NCBI RefSeq assembly: GCF_001403735.1
Contig: NZ_CXPG01000022.1
Span: 39,211 to 103,210, forward strand
Source: Jannaschia rubra
GTDB taxonomy: Bacteria > Pseudomonadota > Alphaproteobacteria > Rhodobacterales > Rhodobacteraceae
Direction of reading: 5' to 3'
Length of the DNA stretch: 64,000 bases
Part shown: piece after piece, positions 24,815 through 35,267 of the stretch
Layout of the letters: the number at the start of each line of letters is the position of its first letter
How positions within the stretch are numbered: position 1 is the first letter of the stretch
Translations under genes and position numbers: made by a program
The notes under the pieces: model-generated
The model's database searches: none
Told to the model about the DNA's origin: nothing
The model's input: only the letters and a program-made list of their open reading frames with translations

Positions 24815-25723
24815 ATGACCGACCACCAGCACCTGACCCGCCACTCCGCGTCGACCGGCGCGGGCAGCCCCGACGTCTGGGGCGTCTACGAGGCGGACAC
24901 GGGCTCGATCCAGTACGTCGCCGCCTGCCCGCAGACCGGGAAGGCCGCCGTCGTCGACGCGGTGCTGAACTTCGACCCCGCTTGCGCCCGCACCTCGACC
25001 GAAAGCGCCGAGCGCGTCCTGGCGCTGATCGAGGAACGCGACCTGACGCTGGAGCGCGTCCTCGACACCCACCCGCATGCCGACCACCTGATGGCGTCGC
25101 ACTGGCTGCGCGAGCGGACCGGCGCCCCCAATGCCATCGGCGAGAAGGTGCAGGACATCGCGGAGCTTTGGCGCGACTTCTACCACGAGCCGGACGGCTT
25201 CCACTCGGAGCGCCACTTCGACGCGCTGCTCGCGGACGGCGACACGTTCGAGGTAGGCGGCCTCACGTTCCGCGTCATGCTCTCGCCCGGCCACACGCTG
25301 GGCTCAATCACCTATGTCGCGGGCGACTCGGCGTTCGTGCACGATACGCTGATGTATCCCGACATGGGGTCAAGCCGTGCGGACTTCCCGGGTGGCAGCG
25401 CGGCCACGCTGTGGGACTCGATCCAGGCGATCCTGGCGCTTCCCGAAAATACGCGCCTGTTCGTCGGTCACGACTACGGAACCGAGGACCGCGGCGAGCC
25501 GATGTGGGAGGCGACCGTGGCCGAGCATCTGGCGCAGAACAAGCATGTGAGCCAGGGAACGACGAAGGATGCGTTCGTGAGGACCCGCGAGGAGCGCGAT
25601 GCAACGCTCTCGCTGCCCGACCGGATGCTGCACGCGTTGCAGGTCAACTTGCGCGGCGGCGCGCTGCCCGCGCCCGAAGGGGACGCCAACAGCTACTTCA
25701 AGATCCCCGCCAACCGGTTCTGA
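24815..25723 (+). CDS. MBL-fold persulfide dioxygenase-like protein (ETHE1/Blh type)
   Basis: 302 residues. Metal-binding motif DTHPHADHL (His86, His88, Asp90, His91), LSPGHTLGS, HDTLMYPDMG and FVGHDYG match the iron-dependent ETHE1/Blh branch, which oxidises glutathione persulfide to sulfite. Preceded by AGAAAGGCGA. Paired with a rhodanese 28 bp downstream, the usual partner in sulfide and persulfide detoxification. Note that soft metals strongly bind persulfides. Confidence 0.85.
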   Translation: MTDHQHLTRHSASTGAGSPDVWGVYEADTGSIQYVAACPQTGKAAVVDAVLNFDPACARTSTESAERVLALIEERDLTLERVLDTHPHADHLMASHWLRERTGAPNAIGEKVQDIAELWRDFYHEPDGFHSERHFDALLADGDTFEVGGLTFRVMLSPGHTLGSITYVAGDSAFVHDTLMYPDMGSSRADFPGGSAATLWDSIQAILALPENTRLFVGHDYGTEDRGEPMWEATVAEHLAQNKHVSQGTTKDAFVRTREERDATLSLPDRMLHALQVNLRGGALPAPEGDANSYFKIPANRF

Positions 25724-25751
25724 ACCGGGGCGCAAGCGAGAGGACGACGAC

Positions 25752-26132
25752 ATGAGCATGAGCATGAGCATGAAGGATCTGGTGGCCGAGGCACGCGGGC
25801 GAATCGCGGCGGTCTCGCCGCACGACGCGCATGAGGGCGGTGGGCTCGTGCTCGACGTGCGCGAGCCGGACGAGCTGAGCGAGAAGGGCCGAGTGCCGGG
25901 CGCTCTACATATTCCGCGCGGAATGTTGGAGGCGAACGCCGATCCCGACAGCCCTGTGGCGAATGAGACGCTGACCGCCGAGCGGGACGGCCGGACCGTC
26001 GACGTGCTGTGCGCTTCGGGCGCGCGCGCCGCGCTCGCCGCCGCCACCCTCGATCGCATGGGCTACCGCGCCCGCGTGATCGAGGGCGGCCTGGGGGCGT
26101 GGTCAAAGGCCGGCCTGCCGGTCGAGGACTGA
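25752..26132 (+). CDS. Rhodanese-domain sulfurtransferase
   Basis: 126 residues. Active-site loop CASGARAA with Cys87; the CH2 motif DVREPDE and GALHIPRGM are typical single-domain rhodanese. The gene opens with three ATG-AGC repeats (MSMSMSM), leaving several possible start codons; 25752 is the first. Probably co-transcribed with the persulfide dioxygenase-like gene, moving sulfane sulfur between thiols. Confidence 0.88.
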   Translation: MSMSMSMKDLVAEARGRIAAVSPHDAHEGGGLVLDVREPDELSEKGRVPGALHIPRGMLEANADPDSPVANETLTAERDGRTVDVLCASGARAALAAATLDRMGYRARVIEGGLGAWSKAGLPVED

Positions 26133-26146
26133 GCCCGCCGGCGGGC
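26133..26146. terminator. Palindrome between convergent rhodanese and copA
   Basis: GCCCGCCGGCGGGC, a perfect 14-bp palindrome just after the rhodanese stop. Hairpin potential but no T-tract on either strand, so intrinsic termination is uncertain. Confidence 0.4.
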
Positions 26147-26178
26147 GAACCGACTGCTGCCCGATGCACCGGAGGGAG

Positions 26179-28635
<2,457 letters not shown>

Positions 28636-28665
28636 GCCTGACCCTCCGGATGACGGATGCTTGCA

Positions 28666-28696
28666 GAGGTAGTGCTTCCAGTAGATGGAAGGTCAA
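28666..28696 (-). promoter_or_regulatory. CueR-type promoter for copA
   Basis: Minus strand TTGACC (28696-28691), 19-bp spacer, TACCTC (28671-28666). The spacer begins TTCCA and contains TGGAAG, giving the ACCTTCC...GGAAG dyad of CueR boxes. Confidence 0.82.
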
Positions 28697-28722
28697 CGGG
28701 CTAATTTAACTTCGGAAGACAA

Positions 28723-28753
28723 TTGACCTTCCAGCCGGTGGAACCCCTATCTG
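28723..28753 (+). promoter_or_regulatory. CueR-type promoter for cueR (autoregulation)
   Basis: Plus strand TTGACC (28723-28728), 19-bp spacer, TATCTG (28748-28753), with ACCTTCCAGCCGGTGGAAC in and around the spacer. The two CueR boxes are back to back within 90 bp. Confidence 0.78.
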
Positions 28754-28786
28754 GTTGCTCAAGACGGAGCGAGAGGTGTCGCGATC

Positions 28787-29218
28787 ATGAACATCGGAGA
28801 GGTGGCCGAACGCAGCGGGGTTCCCTCGAAGACCATCCGCTACTACGAGGAGATCGGTCTCGTCCGGCCCCTGCGAAGCGGGAATGGCTACCGCGATTTC
28901 GCGGCGGAGGAGCTGCACAGGCTGGCCTTCCTCGGACGCGCCCGGTCGCTCGGCTTCAGCCTCGAGGAGTGCCGGACGCTCCTGTCGCTCTACGGCGACC
29001 ACGAGCGCTCCAGTTCCGACGTGAAGGCGATCACGCGCAGTCACCTAGCCCGGATCGACCGGAAGGTGTCGGAGCTGCAGGCGCTCAGCCGGACCTTGCG
29101 GGATCTGGTGGCCCGGTGTCATGGCGATGATCGTCCCGACTGTCCGATCATGGAAGATCTCGCCCATGCGGGAACCCGCGGATGCCCGGCTTCGCTCACG
29201 GCATCGTGCACAGACTGA
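28787..29218 (+). CDS. cueR: CueR/HmrR copper-responsive MerR-family regulator
   Basis: 143 residues. HTH (SKTIRYYEEIGLVRP), dimer helix, C-terminal metal loop with Cys111 and Cys119 (ARCHGDDRPDCPI), the two Cu(I) ligands of CueR, and Ser in place of the third Cys around residue 76-78, which in this family selects monovalent ions. A C-terminal extension with two further Cys is unusual. Activates copA and itself through the two 19-bp-spacer promoters upstream. Confidence 0.92.
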   Translation: MNIGEVAERSGVPSKTIRYYEEIGLVRPLRSGNGYRDFAAEELHRLAFLGRARSLGFSLEECRTLLSLYGDHERSSSDVKAITRSHLARIDRKVSELQALSRTLRDLVARCHGDDRPDCPIMEDLAHAGTRGCPASLTASCTD

Positions 29219-29225
29219 CTTGGGA

Positions 29226-29247
29226 ACGCCGTCGGACGGCGTATAAT
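29226..29247 (+). promoter_or_regulatory. Palindrome fused to a TATAAT box
   Basis: ACGCCGTC-G-GACGGCGT (29226-29242) is a perfect inverted repeat. Its last base begins TATAAT (29242-29247); TTGGGA (29220-29225) sits 16 bp upstream. The palindrome therefore fills the whole spacer of a sigma70-like promoter whose -10 is only 8 bp from the next ATG. It could be an operator or the terminator of cueR. Confidence 0.5.
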
Positions 29248-29255
29248 TGAACACC

Positions 29256-29603
29256 ATGCGACTGATCGCCAGCCTCATTCTTGCCACCGTCCTCGCCGCG
29301 TTCGCGGCAAGCTCGGTCGTGCATGCGGCTGGCTCGGCGGGAATGGCCGCAGAGATGGTCGCCTCCGGCGCCACGGTCGCGGAGATGGCCGATTGCGAGG
29401 CCTGCGGCGACGGGGAGTCCGGTGCCAATGGCATCGCGTGCGACTTCGTCTGCGGCGCGGGAGGCTTTGCGGCCGTACCTGCGCCGGCGCAAACCGGGAG
29501 CGTCTTCCAGGAGACGAGCGAGGCTTTGGGCCACACCCTGCCGCGCGACTTCCGCGGCCTCACCAGCCCGCCCGCCAAAGAGCCGCCGCGCATCCTCATC
29601 TGA
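29256..29603 (+). CDS. Secreted Cys-containing protein of unknown function
   Basis: 115 residues from the ATG at 29256; a TTG 9 bp earlier is also possible. Signal peptide to about VVHA. The mature part has CEACGDGESGANGIACDFVCG, four cysteines in two pairs, which could bind Cu or Zn. I do not recognise a named family. It is the first gene after cueR and possibly leads the copper operon. Confidence 0.6.
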   Translation: MRLIASLILATVLAAFAASSVVHAAGSAGMAAEMVASGATVAEMADCEACGDGESGANGIACDFVCGAGGFAAVPAPAQTGSVFQETSEALGHTLPRDFRGLTSPPAKEPPRILI

Positions 29604-29610
29604 TCCGACG

Positions 29611-29630
29611 GCCCGCGCGCATGCGCGGGC
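29611..29630 (+). terminator. GC-rich hairpin after the secreted Cys protein
   Basis: GCCCGCGC-GCAT-GCGCGGGC: 8-bp stem, 4-nt loop, 8 bp after the stop codon. There is no T-tract, so it is either an attenuating hairpin or a mRNA-stabilising structure. Confidence 0.45.
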
Positions 29631-29729
29631 TCCGTCCCGTGCCGCCTGCCGAAGCGTCAGCTCGGACAGGCGTCCAAGGCTCGCGCCGGACGTTCCGGCG
29701 AACGACCAAGACGATCAGAGAGACTTCAC

Positions 29730-30719
29730 ATGACCCGATCTTCCGATCCGGCGCGTCCGCGCCGCTCGACCTTCGCCTTTCCGGTGCGGCGGGAGAACGC
29801 CGCCCTGTCCCGCCGAAGCCTCCTTCATTCCGCGGTCGGTGCCCTCGGCCTGCTCGCGCTTCCGTTCGGAGTGCAGGCGGCCGAACCGGCGCCCCTATCG
29901 CCGACGGCGCTTGCCTTCGAGGGCGACGCGCTGCTGATCGCGGGCGAGACCTTCACGCGCAGCGGTGACGGTGGCGCCATCCAGACCTCGGATCCTGCGT
30001 CGAATGGCGGAGGGGTCCTGGCGCTGGCCACCCATCCCGATCGTCCCGGACGGGTCGTCGTCGGCCTCGCCACGGGCGGCCTCGCCATCTCGCAGGACGG
30101 TGGTCGCAGCTGGGAACGGCCGGGCGGGGGGCTGCCCGACGCGCCGGTGGCCGCGGTCGCCGTGGCCGCCGCCGAGCCGGACACCCTTTACGCTTCGGTC
30201 CAGGGCGACGGACTCTGGCAGAGCGAAGATGCCGGGCAATCCTGGACCTTCGTGATGGACCGCCCCTGGCTTGCGGAGGCCGAGCGCGATTCGCTGACGC
30301 TCGCCTCGGTCGATCTCGCGACCGGCATGGGGGGCATCTGGATCTATGCCGGCACGGAATCAGGCCTGACGCGCGTGCCCGACTGCTTCTGCCGCTGGCA
30401 GGACGTCCAGCCCGGCGACGCGATGGACGCCTTGGTGTCCGGCGATGCGCTGCCGCCCGAGGCCCCGTTGCCGGCGGGCGAGCCGATCCGCGCGCTGGCC
30501 AGCGCGCCGGCCGCGCCGGAGACGCTCTATGCCGCGCTGCCGTCGGGGATCTGGGCCTCCCGCGACGCCGGTGTCGTCTGGTCGCGCGCGGCGGAGGGGG
30601 ATGCCGCCGCCGTGGCGGTCCACCCGGTCGATCCGAACCACGTCGTCGCAGCACTCGACGGCGACCTGCGACAGAGCCGCGACGGCGGCGCCACCTGGAC
30701 CGCATACGCGGCCGAATGA
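29730..30719 (+). CDS. BNR/Asp-box repeat periplasmic protein
   Basis: 329 residues, Arg-rich N-terminus (SRRSLLHSAVGALGLLALP) consistent with export, then a beta-propeller with four Asp-box repeats: SQDGGRSW, SEDAGQSW, SRDAGVVW, SRDGGATW. This type resembles sortilin/BNR proteins annotated as glycosyl hydrolases near copper genes. A metal or protein-docking role in the periplasm is more likely than sugar hydrolysis (inference). A CFC pair (DCFCRW) is a possible metal site. Overlaps the DUF411 gene by 4 bp. Confidence 0.75.
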   Translation: MTRSSDPARPRRSTFAFPVRRENAALSRRSLLHSAVGALGLLALPFGVQAAEPAPLSPTALAFEGDALLIAGETFTRSGDGGAIQTSDPASNGGGVLALATHPDRPGRVVVGLATGGLAISQDGGRSWERPGGGLPDAPVAAVAVAAAEPDTLYASVQGDGLWQSEDAGQSWTFVMDRPWLAEAERDSLTLASVDLATGMGGIWIYAGTESGLTRVPDCFCRWQDVQPGDAMDALVSGDALPPEAPLPAGEPIRALASAPAAPETLYAALPSGIWASRDAGVVWSRAAEGDAAAVAVHPVDPNHVVAALDGDLRQSRDGGATWTAYAAE

Positions 30720-31222
30720 TGGAGTTCACCATGAACAAGACCTGCGTTCTCGCCTCGCTCGCGGCCGCCACGATCGCCGGCGGCATCGGCTTCGCCACCC
30801 TGTCCGCGGCGGAAGATCCGGGCCAGGCGCCTGCCGCCGCCGTGCAGACGGATCCTGCCAAGCAGGTCACGATCTGGCGCGATCCGGGCTGCGGCTGCTG
30901 CGACACCTATGCCGACTACCTCGAACGGCACGGCTATGAGGTGACGCGCATCGACGACCGCGACTTCGACAAGACCTCCGTCTCCGTCGGCGTCCCGCGC
31001 GAGGGCCTCGGCTGCCACCTCGCCAAGGTCGACGGCTATTTCGTCAGCGGGCTGGTGCCGGTCGAGATCATCGAGCGGCTCGTGACCGAACGCCCGGAGA
31101 TCGCCGGCATCACGCTGCCCGGCATGCCCTCGAACGCCCCCGGCATGGCGCACGAGAAGTCCGGGACGCTGAAGACCTACGCGTTCGAAGAGGGCGGGAT
31201 CGCCGTCTATGCCGATGAGTGA
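30716..31222 (+). CDS. DUF411 metal-binding protein (copper operon)
   Basis: 168 residues (or 163 from ATG 30731, which has a GGAG in front). Signal peptide, then DPGCGCCDTYADYLERHG with a CGCC motif, followed by the conserved GLGCHLAKVDGYFVSGLVP and LPGMPSNAPGM. DUF411 proteins are periplasmic and often found in copper and silver resistance clusters. A paralogue is at 57667-58113. Its frame overlaps the small Met-rich ORF downstream. Confidence 0.85.
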   Translation: MMEFTMNKTCVLASLAAATIAGGIGFATLSAAEDPGQAPAAAVQTDPAKQVTIWRDPGCGCCDTYADYLERHGYEVTRIDDRDFDKTSVSVGVPREGLGCHLAKVDGYFVSGLVPVEIIERLVTERPEIAGITLPGMPSNAPGMAHEKSGTLKTYAFEEGGIAVYADE

Positions 31223-31355
31223 GTGCATGGGCATGATGAACGGGCCGATGATGGGCATGATGATGCTGGGCGGCGGGCTGGTCCTGCTGCTGGTCCTGGC
31301 GGTCCTGATCCTGAGCGTGGTCGCGCTGGTGAAATACCTCCGGGGGTCGGCATGA
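31215..31355 (+). CDS. 46-residue Met-rich single-span membrane peptide
   Basis: [20 protein letters not shown] leads into a hydrophobic helix ([18 protein letters not shown]) and KYLRGSA. It overlaps the DUF411 stop by 8 bp and the cytochrome c start by 4 bp, so it is sandwiched in an operon and very likely translated. Same design as the 44-residue gene at 4702. Nine Met in 17 residues plus one Cys suggest Cu(I)/Ag(I) binding at the periplasmic face. Confidence 0.65.
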   Translation: MSECMGMMNGPMMGMMMLGGGLVLLLVLAVLILSVVALVKYLRGSA

Positions 31356-31831
31356 GGGGCGTCGCGATCGGCCTCGCCGGTGCCGGTGCGCTGGCTGTCG
31401 TGGCCTGGATGGCGACGGCCCAGCAGCCGGACGGCGCGGTGGAGGGTCTGACCTTCGCGGGCGAGCCGGTGACGGCCGCGGAGGTCGCGCTCGGGCAGGA
31501 GATCTACGCGCAGAGCTGCGCGTCCTGCCACGGCGCCGACCTCGAAGGGCAGCCCGACTGGCGGCGCCGGCTGGAGGACGGCCGGATGCCCGCGCCGCCG
31601 CATGACGAGACCGGCCATACCTGGCACCACGCGGACGGGCAGCTGTTCACGATCACCAAGCAGGGGGTCGGCGCGGTCGTGCCCGGCTACGAGAGCGACA
31701 TGCCCGCCTTCGGGGACAGCCTGACGGATGCCGAGATCCGCGCGACGCTGGCCTACATCAAGAGCACCTGGCCCGAGCGCGAGCGCGCCTTCCAGGCTGA
31801 GGTGACGGCGAAGGCCGAGGCCGGGCGATGA
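31352..31831 (+). CDS. Membrane-anchored cytochrome c
   Basis: 159 residues: N-terminal membrane segment, heme motif CASCH ([17 protein letters not shown]) and distal Met in [15 protein letters not shown] class I mono-heme cytochrome c of periplasmic type with an [11 protein letters not shown] insert. Between the Met-rich peptide and the CcmG-like thioredoxin, all with 4-bp overlaps. Possible electron carrier for copper or thiol oxidation. Confidence 0.88.
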   Translation: MRGVAIGLAGAGALAVVAWMATAQQPDGAVEGLTFAGEPVTAAEVALGQEIYAQSCASCHGADLEGQPDWRRRLEDGRMPAPPHDETGHTWHHADGQLFTITKQGVGAVVPGYESDMPAFGDSLTDAEIRATLAYIKSTWPERERAFQAEVTAKAEAGR

Positions 31832-32400
31832 GCGTCGAGGCCCGACCCGAGCGCCGGCGCCTCTCCTGGATCGCCCTTCTGCCGGTCGGCCTGTTCGCCG
31901 CGCTGGCGGGGGCATTCCTTTGGGGGCTCTTCAACAACGACGACCGCTTGCCTTCGGCGCTGGTGGGCCGGGCGGTGCCGGAGTTCGCGTTGCCGCCCAT
32001 CGAAGGACGGCAGGACGGCCTGTCCTCGGCGGACCTGCGGGGCGAGGTCTCGATCGTCAACGTCTGGGCGTCGTGGTGCGTGCCCTGCCGGGCGGAGAAC
32101 CCGCTCCTCGTCGAGCTGGCCGAAACGGGCACCGTCCCGATCTTCGGGATCAACTACAAGGACGAACCCGAGGGTGCGCTGGCCTTCCTCGACGAGCTCG
32201 GCGATCCCTTCACCCGCATCGGCGCGGACCGGTCGGGCCGCGTCTCCATCGACTGGGGCGTCTACGGCCTGCCCGAGACCTTCGTGATCGATGCCGAGGG
32301 CCGCATCGCCTACAAGCATGTCGGCCCCTTCGACCGGCAATCGCTGGAGGAGGACATCCTGCCGGTCGTGCGCCGGTTGCAGGCGGAGGGCGTGTCGTGA
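31828..32400 (+). CDS. DsbE/CcmG-like thioredoxin
   Basis: 190 residues: one N-terminal membrane helix (about 14-33), then a thioredoxin fold with active site [13 protein letters not shown] and the CcmG signature [15 protein letters not shown] and [10 protein letters not shown]. CcmG reduces apocytochrome c cysteines so that heme can be attached. Directly behind a cytochrome c gene and upstream of a CcdA homologue, it completes a cytochrome or thiol-reduction path. Confidence 0.9.
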   Translation: MSVEARPERRRLSWIALLPVGLFAALAGAFLWGLFNNDDRLPSALVGRAVPEFALPPIEGRQDGLSSADLRGEVSIVNVWASWCVPCRAENPLLVELAETGTVPIFGINYKDEPEGALAFLDELGDPFTRIGADRSGRVSIDWGVYGLPETFVIDAEGRIAYKHVGPFDRQSLEEDILPVVRRLQAEGVS

Positions 32401-32918
32401 GGCGCCGCGGGTTCCTGGCAGGATCGCTCGCGCTCGCGGCGGCGCCCGCGGCGGCCCGGCCGCCGATCCCCCTGCTCGGGGAGCCGCGCGCCCTGCTGTC
32501 GCCGCCCTTCGTGGATGGCGACGGCCGGAACCTGACATTGGCGGATTTCAGGGGACGGGTCCTGCTGCTGAACGTCTGGGCCACCTGGTGCGTGCCCTGC
32601 CGCGAGGAGATGCCGACGCTCGACGCGCTCCAGGCGCGCCTGGGCGGACAGGACTTCCACGTCCTGCCGCTGTCGATCGACCAAGCCGGGCTCAAACCCG
32701 TGCGTCGCTTCTATGCGGAGATCGGCATTCGCCATCTCGACACCTACCTCGCCGAGAGCATCCGCGTCCTGGCCGCCTTCGCCGTGGTCGGCCTGCCCAC
32801 GACGATCCTGATCGACCGCGAGGGGCGCGAACGCGGTCGCCTCGTCGGTCCCGCAGAATGGGACGGCCCCGGTGCCGTTACCCAGATCCAGTCCCTCATC
32901 GACGAAAGGAAGCCATAG
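32397..32918 (+). CDS. TlpA-like thioredoxin-fold protein
   Basis: 173 residues from the GTG that overlaps the CcmG stop (GTGA). [19 protein letters not shown] is an export signal; active site WATWCVPCREEMP and cis-Pro VVGLPTTILID. TlpA-type proteins reduce SCO and Cu-A cysteines during oxidase assembly. Two thioredoxins in series suggests separate clients. Confidence 0.88.
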   Translation: MRRRGFLAGSLALAAAPAAARPPIPLLGEPRALLSPPFVDGDGRNLTLADFRGRVLLLNVWATWCVPCREEMPTLDALQARLGGQDFHVLPLSIDQAGLKPVRRFYAEIGIRHLDTYLAESIRVLAAFAVVGLPTTILIDREGRERGRLVGPAEWDGPGAVTQIQSLIDERKP

Positions 32919-32921
32919 GCC

Positions 32922-33197
32922 ATGAACGAGACGACGAACGTGCCCGCGATGCCCGCGACCGCCCCATGGCGGATGCCGTTGGGCCGCCGGGGCCTGATCC
33001 TCGCGGCGATGGCGCTGATCGGTGCAGGCCTTTGGCTGAACTGGGGCTGGGTCGCAGCGATTGGCGCGGCGCCCCTGATCCTGAGCCTCGCCCCCTGTGC
33101 CGTCATGTGCGGGCTGGGGCTCTGCATGATGGGCGGCTCGAAATCTTGCGCGAGCAAGACCAATCCGGCCGGAGAGCCGGAAGCAACCAAAGACTGA
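32922..33197 (+). CDS. Small membrane protein with Cys cluster
   Basis: 91 residues, two membrane helices; the second contains APCAVMCGLGLCMMGGSKSC: four Cys and two Met in a short span that could bind Cu(I). Not recognised as a named family. It begins 3 bp after the TlpA-like gene. Confidence 0.6.
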   Translation: MNETTNVPAMPATAPWRMPLGRRGLILAAMALIGAGLWLNWGWVAAIGAAPLILSLAPCAVMCGLGLCMMGGSKSCASKTNPAGEPEATKD

Positions 33198-33217
33198 ACC
33201 CAAACCTGAAGGAGAAG

Positions 33218-33517
33218 ATGATGACCAACACGAGCAAGCTCGGCTTCGCCGCGACCGCCTTGGCGGCGCTCCTGACCACGGCCGCCTTCGCGCAGGAGGC
33301 CGGGGACCAGCCATCCGGCCAGATGATGCAGAACCAGGACGGCATGTCCGGTGGCATGATGGGCGGAGACATGTCCGGTATGGAGGGCATGGAGGGCATG
33401 ATGCCGATGATGGAGATGATGCAGAAGATGGGTCCGATGATGGAGGCCTGCACCGAGATGATGCAGGCCAAGACGGACCAGATGCAGGCGCCGGGCGCCG
33501 AGCCGCAGGACGGCTGA
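33218..33517 (+). CDS. Met-rich periplasmic protein
   Basis: 99 residues with 22 Met. Signal peptide to AFA-QEA, then a run of Gly-Met and Met-Met motifs (GGMMGGDMSGMEGMEGMMP, MMEMMQKMGPMMEACTEMM). AAGGAGAAG precedes the start. Met-rich periplasmic proteins of this kind sequester Cu(I)/Ag(I). A strong hairpin follows the stop, so it closes the first part of the operon. Confidence 0.75.
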   Translation: MMTNTSKLGFAATALAALLTTAAFAQEAGDQPSGQMMQNQDGMSGGMMGGDMSGMEGMEGMMPMMEMMQKMGPMMEACTEMMQAKTDQMQAPGAEPQDG

Positions 33518-33524
33518 CGCTCTT

Positions 33525-33548
33525 CCGCCCGGGCTACGGCCCGGGCGG
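33525..33548 (+). terminator. Strong hairpin after the Met-rich gene
   Basis: CCGCCCGGGC-TACG-GCCCGGGCGG: perfect 10-bp stem with a stable 4-nt loop, 8 bp after the stop. No T-tract, but it is the strongest stem in the copper region and separates the Met-rich gene from the SCO gene. Confidence 0.6.
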
Positions 33549-33568
33549 ACCAAACTGGATTCGAGACA

Positions 33569-34219
33569 ATGACCTCAGAACAGACCACCCGCCGGCGCAT
33601 CCGTCTGGCGCTTTGGACCGGCGCGGCCGCGATCCTGCTCGCCGCCGGCGCCGGCGCGCTGATCCTGCGGCCGGATCCCTTGCCGGCGGCGCCCTTGGCA
33701 TCGACCATCGGCGAGGCCGACATCCGTTCGGAGTTTTCGCTGACCGATCACACCGGCCGCGCCGTGACCGAGGCCAATTTCGCCGGGCGCTGGCAGCTCG
33801 TCTTCTTCGGCTTCACCCACTGTCCCGACATCTGCCCGACGACCCTGGCCTACATGGCCAGCGTCCTTGACCTGCTCGGCCCCCGAGCCGACGCGGTGGC
33901 GCCGCTCTTCGTCACGGTCGATCCGGCCCGCGACACCGTTCCCGTGATGGCAGAATACGTCTCCGCCTTCCATCCGCGCCTGATCGGGCTGACAGGCACC
34001 GAGGCGCAGGTGGCCGATGCGGCGGCAAGCTTCCGGACCTGGTACGAACGGGCGGAGAACGAGACCGCGCCCGATGGCTACATGATGGCCCATGCCGGCC
34101 ACATCTACCTGATGCGCCTGGACGGGGGATTCGAGGCGGTCTTCCAGGAACGCGACCAGCCGCCTGAGGCCGTCGCCGAACAGATCCTCACGCATATCCG
34201 AGAGCGAGAAGACCGATGA
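33569..34219 (+). CDS. SCO1/SenC-family protein (copper operon)
   Basis: 216 residues, N-terminal membrane anchor (about 13-33), copper site FTHCPDICPTTL and distal His in MMAHAGHIYLM. The segment SEFSLTDHTGRAVTEANFAGRW is repeated as a degenerate fragment at 38982-39064. Overlaps the PCu(A)C gene by 4 bp. Confidence 0.92.
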   Translation: MTSEQTTRRRIRLALWTGAAAILLAAGAGALILRPDPLPAAPLASTIGEADIRSEFSLTDHTGRAVTEANFAGRWQLVFFGFTHCPDICPTTLAYMASVLDLLGPRADAVAPLFVTVDPARDTVPVMAEYVSAFHPRLIGLTGTEAQVADAAASFRTWYERAENETAPDGYMMAHAGHIYLMRLDGGFEAVFQERDQPPEAVAEQILTHIREREDR

Positions 34220-34659
34220 AGCTCCTCATTTTCATGGCGCTCGTTGCCGCGCTTCCATTCGCCGCGCATGCCGAGGTCACAGTCACGGAGGCGTGGGCTC
34301 GGGCCAGCATCCTCGCGTCCCGCCCCGGAGCGGCATACCTCACCCTGAAGAGCGATGTGGACGACCGCCTGATCGGCGTGACGACCCCTGTCGCCGACGA
34401 GGTCACGCTTCATGCAACGGAGACCAACTCGGCCGGCATCGGCCGAATGGTCCAGATCGAAGCCCTTGATCTTCCCGCCGAAGAGGCGGTGACGCTCACG
34501 CCTGGCCGTATGCATCTGATTCTGATGGGGCCTTCGGAAAAGTTTGCCGAGGGTACGACCTTTCCGCTGATCCTGCACTTCGAGACCGCCGGAAAGATTG
34601 TGGTCGATGTGCCCGTTCTCGGCGTGGCCGCCGCCGGGCCGGAGGGGCCTGCGAAATGA
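34216..34659 (+). CDS. PCu(A)C copper chaperone (copper operon)
   Basis: 147 residues; signal peptide to AAHA-EVT. Cu(I) ligands in VTLHATETNSAGIGRMVQ and PGRMHLILMGP give the His/Met...HxxxM arrangement of the family. Less GC-rich than the block copies and distinct in sequence, so a separate lineage. Coupled by overlaps to the SCO upstream and the SCO-like protein downstream. Confidence 0.88.
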   Translation: MKLLIFMALVAALPFAAHAEVTVTEAWARASILASRPGAAYLTLKSDVDDRLIGVTTPVADEVTLHATETNSAGIGRMVQIEALDLPAEEAVTLTPGRMHLILMGPSEKFAEGTTFPLILHFETAGKIVVDVPVLGVAAAGPEGPAK

Positions 34660-35267
34660 GGACGTTGTTGCTACTGGCCGTCCTGAGCGTGTCCACACCG
34701 GCGCTCGCCGACCACCCGGGCGACCGTCTCGACGAGGCGATGGCCGCCAAGGAGCCCGACTTCGAACAAGCCGAGCGGCATCCGCCCGCGATCAAGCTGC
34801 GAACGGTCGATGGCGCGGAGTTCGACCTGCGCGATCTCGAGGACAAGGTCGTCGTTCTAAGCTTCCTGCCCCAGGAGTGCGGGACCCCCTGCGCCGATCA
34901 GCAAGCGCTTCTAGCTGAAGTCCAGGAAGCCGTGAACGTCACGCCGATGCGCGAGATGGTTTCCTTCGTGACGGTGGCGTCGTCCGGCAGCCCGGTCGCT
35001 CCGGGTCGGGACGACGCCAACTGGCTCGGCCTTACGCCTCGAGAAGAAGGCGCTGTCGCCGAGCTCGGTGCGGAGTGGGCGGAGCTGTCGCGCCGCGGCG
35101 AGGAAGGGCCGATGGCCTATGTCCTTGGCCGCGGGGCCCGCAGCGCAGGCATCTTCCATGGCGCCGACTTCGATCGGATCAACATGGTTCTCTACGTCAA
35201 CGGCCTGACCAACGCTCACCCGCCCGAGCCGGGGCTGTTTGACCGTATCCGGAGGCTGTTTCAGTGA
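34656..35267 (+). CDS. SCO-like thioredoxin-fold protein
   Basis: 203 residues, signal peptide to PALA-DHP. FDLRDLEDKVVVLSFLPQECGTPCADQ has the SCO-type position of the active site but with a CGTPC pattern in place of CPDVCP, and the region VASSGSPVAPGRDD fits the family. Presumably a periplasmic thiol enzyme or copper binder; the distal His may be in AGIFHGADFDR. Confidence 0.7.
   Translation: MRTLLLLAVLSVSTPALADHPGDRLDEAMAAKEPDFEQAERHPPAIKLRTVDGAEFDLRDLEDKVVVLSFLPQECGTPCADQQALLAEVQEAVNVTPMREMVSFVTVASSGSPVAPGRDDANWLGLTPREEGAVAELGAEWAELSRRGEEGPMAYVLGRGARSAGIFHGADFDRINMVLYVNGLTNAHPPEPGLFDRIRRLFQ

Noticed and set aside
30716..31222. MerP or a copper chaperone of HMA type for the DUF411 proteins
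   Set aside because: The CGCC motif and following sequence fit DUF411, not the GMxCxxC HMA motif.
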